This document shows positions 59,760-64,000 of a DNA stretch of 64,000 bases, piece by piece. Numbering within the stretch: the stretch's first letter is position 1; the number at the start of each line of letters is the position of its first letter. The DNA is from Parapontixanthobacter aurantiacus (GTDB taxonomy: Bacteria; Pseudomonadota; Alphaproteobacteria; Sphingomonadales; Sphingomonadaceae): contig NZ_WTYW01000001.1 of NCBI RefSeq assembly GCF_009827635.1, positions 1,622,975 through 1,686,974 on the forward strand, written 5' to 3'. Position numbers and translations under genes: made by a program. Below the pieces are notes generated by a model. The model was not told where the DNA came from and did no database searches. It was given only the letters and a program-made list of their open reading frames with translations.

Positions 59760-62320
59760 TGTTCGTTTTCTTTCGTCTCGCCGTAAAGCGCGTCCGCCGC
59801 CAGCGCCAGGAACATGTAGTTGGTTGCTCCGCCCCCGATAACGTATTCGCCTTGCTGCCAAAAGAATGGCCATTCCTTGAGTTCTGGCAAGTCGGGCCGC
59901 ACGAGGTTGGTGCCCGAAATAACACCCCCCGGAATATAGGACCAATCTGCGCGGTTGACGCCGTAGGCGACAAGCGGAGAATCTGCGCCGACCCCGGAAA
60001 CGAAGCTCTCCGTATTCTCCCCCGGATGGACGCCGAGCACGAAGTTGAGTGCATTGAGGAAGCTGTCCCTTGACGTCGCCTCTGGCCAGCCTTTGTGGAA
60101 GAACCACTGCCGCACGCCGAGCGACTGGATCGTCCAGCCCGCTCCCCAGATCGCCGGCTCGTATGGCACGCCATAAGGGCTGTCAGTCTGGGCGCTACGG
60201 TTCATCTTCTTTTGGTGCGCGGCGACCGCAGCAGCGAGGCGGCGGCGAAAACCTGCAGGAAGTTGCGGCTCAATCGAGGCGAGTCGCCAGGCGCTGTTTT
60301 CGATATCGCCGATGATCGCATGCTCCATCGCGGCGAGCTGCCGAATGTAGCCTTTATCCCCGGTGGCCTGAGCCAGCTCGGCCAGCGCGAAGGTCTTGTT
60401 GCCAATATCGTTTGAGCGTTCGAACGCGCGTTCGGTCAACGCGCGCGCGGCGGCGATCGCCTCTTCTCCAAGCGGCGATCCGTGTGCGCGCATCACCCGG
60501 CCCGCTGCCGCAAGTCCGCCTGCGACATAAAGTTCACGGTTTGGGTTGTCCTCGGTGAATACCCATCGATCATCCCACTCGATCGGGTTGCCATTGGAGT
60601 CGAACCCAATTCCCTCGACCCGCCGCTTGGAAACATTATCGGTGTGATTGGCGGCGTCGCCGAGCATGACGTAAGCCCGCAGGCTCGGTGTGATGATGCC
60701 GCGATAAAGTCGTCCCAGCGCACGGTAGCCGCCAAGTACGGTCAGTAAGCCGTGTTCGATTTGCTGGACCGCGTCGTTGACACCGTCCGGATCGCGTATC
60801 TCGACGACCCGGCGGTCTTGATCGATCGTCGTCGCGTCGTAGTCGAGGCCAAACTCCTCGACCATTTTCGCTAGCATGTAAGTAGTGCCGATCTGCGATT
60901 CCACCCGCAGATCGTAATCCCCTGCGTCATGCCATCCGCCTCGGTCGAGGCCCGCAACGATATCGCCGGACGCATACTTGGTGAGCGTCGTGTCGCCCTG
61001 CACGTAGCCGTCGAAATGATTGAGCGACACGGGCGCCATCAGTGCATCGTCCATATGCCCCAAACCATGCCAGACACGGTACTTCTCGTTCACCCGCATG
61101 TGACACATCTGGACCGGCAAGAAGTATTCGAGAGTTGGTTGCCAGGCATGCCGCGAATAGACCTGCGCATCGATCCGGAAAGGATGCGACAAAGTGTCGC
61201 CGTAGGCGAGTTGATAAAGCCCCGGCGCATCGACTGCGCTGAAGTCGAAGATCGCATAGGTGTAGCGCAGAAAATCGCCCCACTTTTGCGGTGCTGCTGA
61301 CAGTACCTCCTCGCGCCCCTCACCGGTAAGCCGGTATAGCCTTGCCGCGCCCTCTACCGCCTCGCTGCGTGCCATTTCGATGACCGCGCGTTTGGGCTGG
61401 TTCGGAGCGTACCCGATCTGCGAGACCTGAATGACCGGTGCGTAGCTCCAGTCGTCGATGGTGTCTGGCGTGACCAGCCATTCGACCGCGCTTGTCGTCG
61501 CGCCTGCCGGAATCGCAGTACGCACGATGAACCAGCCGTTGTTGTGCGCCGAGCGTCCGTCGATGAGCTCGAGCTCACCAAGTCCTTGATTTTCGAAGCG
61601 GATACGCTGTTTTTCGGTCTCGGGCGCAATTGTCAGACTTTGCCCGGTCGCCATCGGAGCGGCGAGGACCTGACCGTTCAAATCCTGAACCGGGCCATTT
61701 TCCTGCTCGTTGCGCGGCACCGGGACGATTCCCCCGGCCAGAGCGGTAACTGGTCCGTTCGGCTGCGGATGAAACAGCCCGGACTTCTCGTCCATCAACC
61801 AGGCTTTGCCGAACAGGTGACCAGGAAACAGTTCCATATTGAAGCCGGCCTTGCCGACCCATTCCGGGGGCAGCGGCTTTGCGAGGTCGACGATGACCCG
61901 GAAACTATTACCGCCCGCTGGCCGCACGGTGACAGTGTATTCCAGATCGAGATCGGGATAGAAAATCGGGTTGAATCCGCGTCCGTTCTTGGCAGGATCG
62001 GGATAACGCAAGGTCTGGCTTATGGCCCCGGTCTCCGCATCGATCGTGCGTTCGCCGGCCGAGACCGGCATCGGAGACCATTGGCCGGGTTCGGGCTCGA
62101 GCCGTACGTCGCCATTGGCCGCGACGCGCTGGCCGTGCTGAATGATCGTGACGCCGGTCTGATGCCCGTCGGGATAGATGTCGTCGAAGACGATGACTTC
62201 GAGACCGGGTGCGCTGAGATACCCCTGCGCGGCAAGCTCAAGTTCGCTTTCAGCAGGCTCCGACTGGGCGATGAGCAAGGGTGATAGCGCTAACAGCGCG
62301 CTTACTGTTTTAACCTGCAA
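59756..62320 (-). CDS. secreted glycoside hydrolase family 9 enzyme
   Basis: The 854-residue precursor starts at TTG 62320 with GGGGAG upstream. Its signal peptide is VSALLALSPLLIAQ. An N-terminal region of about 300 residues of unassigned beta type is followed by an immunoglobulin-like CelD-N domain (VIQVSQIGYAPNQPKRAVIE) and a GH9 catalytic domain. The catalytic domain has the aspartate motif GGWHDAGDYD near 459, FVLGVHPGENTESFVSGVG and the acid Glu region QGEYVIGGGATNYM. GH9 enzymes cleave beta-1,4-glucans or related oligosaccharides. Upstream ATGs extend into the operator region and lack a signal peptide, so I reject them. Confidence 0.88.
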   Translation of the reverse strand: MQVKTVSALLALSPLLIAQSEPAESELELAAQGYLSAPGLEVIVFDDIYPDGHQTGVTIIQHGQRVAANGDVRLEPEPGQWSPMPVSAGERTIDAETGAISQTLRYPDPAKNGRGFNPIFYPDLDLEYTVTVRPAGGNSFRVIVDLAKPLPPEWVGKAGFNMELFPGHLFGKAWLMDEKSGLFHPQPNGPVTALAGGIVPVPRNEQENGPVQDLNGQVLAAPMATGQSLTIAPETEKQRIRFENQGLGELELIDGRSAHNNGWFIVRTAIPAGATTSAVEWLVTPDTIDDWSYAPVIQVSQIGYAPNQPKRAVIEMARSEAVEGAARLYRLTGEGREEVLSAAPQKWGDFLRYTYAIFDFSAVDAPGLYQLAYGDTLSHPFRIDAQVYSRHAWQPTLEYFLPVQMCHMRVNEKYRVWHGLGHMDDALMAPVSLNHFDGYVQGDTTLTKYASGDIVAGLDRGGWHDAGDYDLRVESQIGTTYMLAKMVEEFGLDYDATTIDQDRRVVEIRDPDGVNDAVQQIEHGLLTVLGGYRALGRLYRGIITPSLRAYVMLGDAANHTDNVSKRRVEGIGFDSNGNPIEWDDRWVFTEDNPNRELYVAGGLAAAGRVMRAHGSPLGEEAIAAARALTERAFERSNDIGNKTFALAELAQATGDKGYIRQLAAMEHAIIGDIENSAWRLASIEPQLPAGFRRRLAAAVAAHQKKMNRSAQTDSPYGVPYEPAIWGAGWTIQSLGVRQWFFHKGWPEATSRDSFLNALNFVLGVHPGENTESFVSGVGADSPLVAYGVNRADWSYIPGGVISGTNLVRPDLPELKEWPFFWQQGEYVIGGGATNYMFLALAADALYGETKENEH

Positions 62321-62415
62321 TGCACACTCCCCTTTTTCGCATTCCGAGGCCTTTCCGAAGGGTATAAAGCCCAACTGGCCCACCGCGGTCGCAGGCTTAG
62401 CTATCATTCGATTTG

Positions 62416-62429
62416 TGGTAACGCTACCG
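62416..62429 (-). promoter_or_regulatory. LacI-type operator upstream of the GH9 gene
   Basis: TGGTAACGCTACCG is one base from a palindrome with half-sites TGGTA and TACCA around a CG-containing centre, the form used by carbohydrate-responsive LacI-family repressors in related bacteria. It lies 96 bases upstream of the GH9 start, a position suited to repression. No LacI gene is in the window. Confidence 0.55.
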
Positions 62430-63278
62430 GTTAGCATGATCCAAGTCACAACCAGTGGAAGACAGGGACGCACGGTAAGCGCTGTTCTTTCGACAGAGGT
62501 CAGTGTGCGGCGTATCATTGTATGGAAGCGACCGTCAGGACGCGCGTTTTTTGATTGCATTTCGGTACCGGACTGACCGCATTTGGACCGATAGCCTCAA
62601 CTACTCCATCCGGGACACCAATCGCAGCCGAAACGCGTCTCTCTATTTGCTACGCGATGCGCGCGGCGAGCGTGCCTGCCGACTTCCCGGTACGCGCTGC
62701 TCTTCTCACCGTACCAAGGCCGTCGCCATTTCGGTTTCAATGGTCGTCAACGGAGCGAAAGCACCGCACACTACGCGGCAACGGCTCGCTTATCCTGCTT
62801 GGACTACGCAACTAATCTCGGAGTTGCAAAAGCAAGCAGAGGCCGCAATTCGTTAGATTGGCCCTTCAACGAAAATGTTCGCACTTGGGTCGCAAACTGA
62901 GAATCCGCTTGAGTAATCGTTCGGGCCAAGGTCGGACATTCGTCAACCGGTCCAGACTTAGCTGTAGAGCAAAAATACGAAAATTTAACGGGCTCCTTTT
63001 GCATTCAATCTGCGAAAGTTCCAGCGAGCTACCTTGTCAAATACTCAGAAGTCAGCGACGATCGAAATCTGCATGCTGTTCTTTGTTTAATTCGAACGGC
63101 GCGTTCGAAGAAACATTGCAAGCATAGACGTCGAACAGTTTCATAAGCTATGCGCGGAATGTGACCGGCACCGAGGCAACTTTCAAACGAATGCGTTCGC
63201 TGACATCGAACCTCTCAGAAGCATGCATGACTTCAACTCGCGCCAACGCCTTGCGCCAGTCCTTCTCGACGAGACTGA
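62430..63278. other. 850-base region without a convincing gene
   Basis: This region lies between the GH9 operator and the end of the catalase gene. Several short plus-strand frames (62503-62856, 62555-62815, 62858-63127) have neither start signals nor protein-like patterns. It reads like decayed sequence; no family remnant was recognised. Confidence 0.5.
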
Positions 63279-64000
63279 TCAATTCTGCTTGATGCTCTCG
63301 CGGTTCCAGAAGCGTAACTTGCCGCAGCTTTCTATGAACTGCTTTGCTGCGTCCTTGCCGCCCGACACATCGACGAAACCATCATCCATCCAATCCCAGA
63401 TACCCGCCGTTTCAAACAGGGGCTTTACCTCCGGCACGTAAGCAACGAACTTGGCGTGAGCGAAGGCGTCGTTAACGAAGTCGACGCTTGGCTTGTCGGT
63501 ATTGTAGCGCTGGGCGGAAGCTTCGCTCATCACCACCGCGACCGCGTCGTAAGTTACCGAGGGGCCGCCATCGATCTTCTCGTCGGCCGCCATCATCGTG
63601 CCATCGGACAGCTTCGCCCCGGCAACGTGCGGCGCAACGATCTCCACCATGCCGCCAGCCCCGGTCGTCGCGTCCTTCAGCGCCTTGACTACGCCGGCGT
63701 CAGCACCTTCGGCGATATATATGCCGAGCTTGCGGCCCTTGAAGCTGCCGGGTCCGTTCTTCAAGATCGAGAGCGCCGGACTCTCCGGCAGGTCGGTGAT
63801 GGGATCGCGCGCGGCGGGCACCTTGTCGGGCATTTCATCCAAGCCCAGCCCATCCGCAACTTCCTTTGCCAGCCCGTCGTCGATGTGACGCAAATGACCG
63901 ACCATGCGCTTGCGGATGCTCAAGCGCTTGACCTTCGACAGTTCGAACGTGAGCGCGTTAGCCATATGGGTCTGTTCGACCGGTGTTTGCGAGATGTAGA
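63279..64000 (-). CDS. katE: large-subunit catalase, C-terminal part (continues beyond the window)
   Basis: This is the 3' part of a KatE/HPII-type monofunctional catalase. The frame is open to the window edge: YISQTPVEQTHMANALTFEL then SKVKRLSIRKRMVGHLRHID matches the end of the catalase core. The C-terminal class I amidotransferase-like domain (LGIYIAEGADAGVVKALKDA, IVAPHVAGAKLSDGTMMAAD) found only in large-subunit catalases follows. It decomposes hydrogen peroxide. An ATG at 63965 is internal, not the start. Confidence 0.9.
   Translation of the reverse strand, partial: YISQTPVEQTHMANALTFELSKVKRLSIRKRMVGHLRHIDDGLAKEVADGLGLDEMPDKVPAARDPITDLPESPALSILKNGPGSFKGRKLGIYIAEGADAGVVKALKDATTGAGGMVEIVAPHVAGAKLSDGTMMAADEKIDGGPSVTYDAVAVVMSEASAQRYNTDKPSVDFVNDAFAHAKFVAYVPEVKPLFETAGIWDWMDDGFVDVSGGKDAAKQFIESCGKLRFWNRESIKQN

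Noticed and set aside
62503..63127. Short plus-strand frames upstream of the catalase end
   Set aside because: No ribosome-binding sites, no recognisable motif, and frames overlap each other without any preferred one.
1..64000. CRISPR array
   Set aside because: No regularly spaced direct repeats were seen anywhere in the window.

Overview
The window is GC-rich alphaproteobacterial chromosome. The gene content points to the Sphingomonadales, most likely an Erythrobacteraceae-type organism. The evidence is an alphaproteobacterial SspB adaptor, a his cluster with its own gene order, complete tol-pal, a single Rsh, a ligase-associated PdeM-type phosphoesterase, an infC without an ATG start, and a tad locus with two TadE-like genes. 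The assignment rests on recognising protein families, not on a database search.

Layout. Positions 1-5.2 kb hold sspB and a his block (hisB-hisH-SDR-hisA-small membrane ORF-hisF-hisE-HIT). Positions 5.3-9.8 kb hold ybgC-tolQRAB-pal, closed by a terminator. From 10 to 24.7 kb is ordinary chromosome: J-domain protein, CadC-like regulator, PLP lyase, SLC13 carrier, infC, pdeM, hemF, a GT-C/GtrB/GtrA-like set, rsh, VOC protein, periplasmic cyclophilin and a zincin. A tRNA-Ser(GGA) at 24.87 kb marks the start of a stretch (25-39.8 kb) that reads visibly more AT-rich. It holds a small mobile module (ParB-fused DNA methyltransferase, DUF5681, terminase large subunit, DUF2924, large serine recombinase) without phage structural genes. 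Next come a GGDEF-EAL-PilZ protein and a five-gene minus-strand operon: EAL protein, LysM lipoprotein, Ser/Thr kinase, type VI-type FHA protein and PP2C phosphatase.

Positions 40-53.8 kb return to backbone: a J-domain protein, a membrane protein and the complete tad (Flp pilus) locus flp-cpaB-cpaC-lipoprotein-tadG-tadE-tadE-cpaE-cpaF-tadB-tadC-tadD-cpaA. The last 10 kb hold a Crp/Fnr regulator, a dead IS3 fragment, a multi-PAS hybrid histidine kinase facing a single-domain response regulator, a family 9 glycoside hydrolase with a truncated mutarotase behind it, and the 3' part of a large-subunit catalase that runs off the window.

How the genes work together. The his and tol-pal blocks are translationally coupled housekeeping operons. 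The 34-39.8 kb operon is a complete phosphorylation switch (kinase, phosphatase, FHA reader) of the type that controls type VI secretion, but no type VI structural gene lies in the window. It is tied by position to c-di-GMP enzymes. The most interesting points are this orphan kinase/FHA/phosphatase plus c-di-GMP cluster, the terminase-bearing minimal mobile module, infC apparently starting at AUA behind a perfect Shine-Dalgarno, a one-base lesion in a conserved-looking small gene inside the his operon, and decayed genes at 55 and 59.5 kb.
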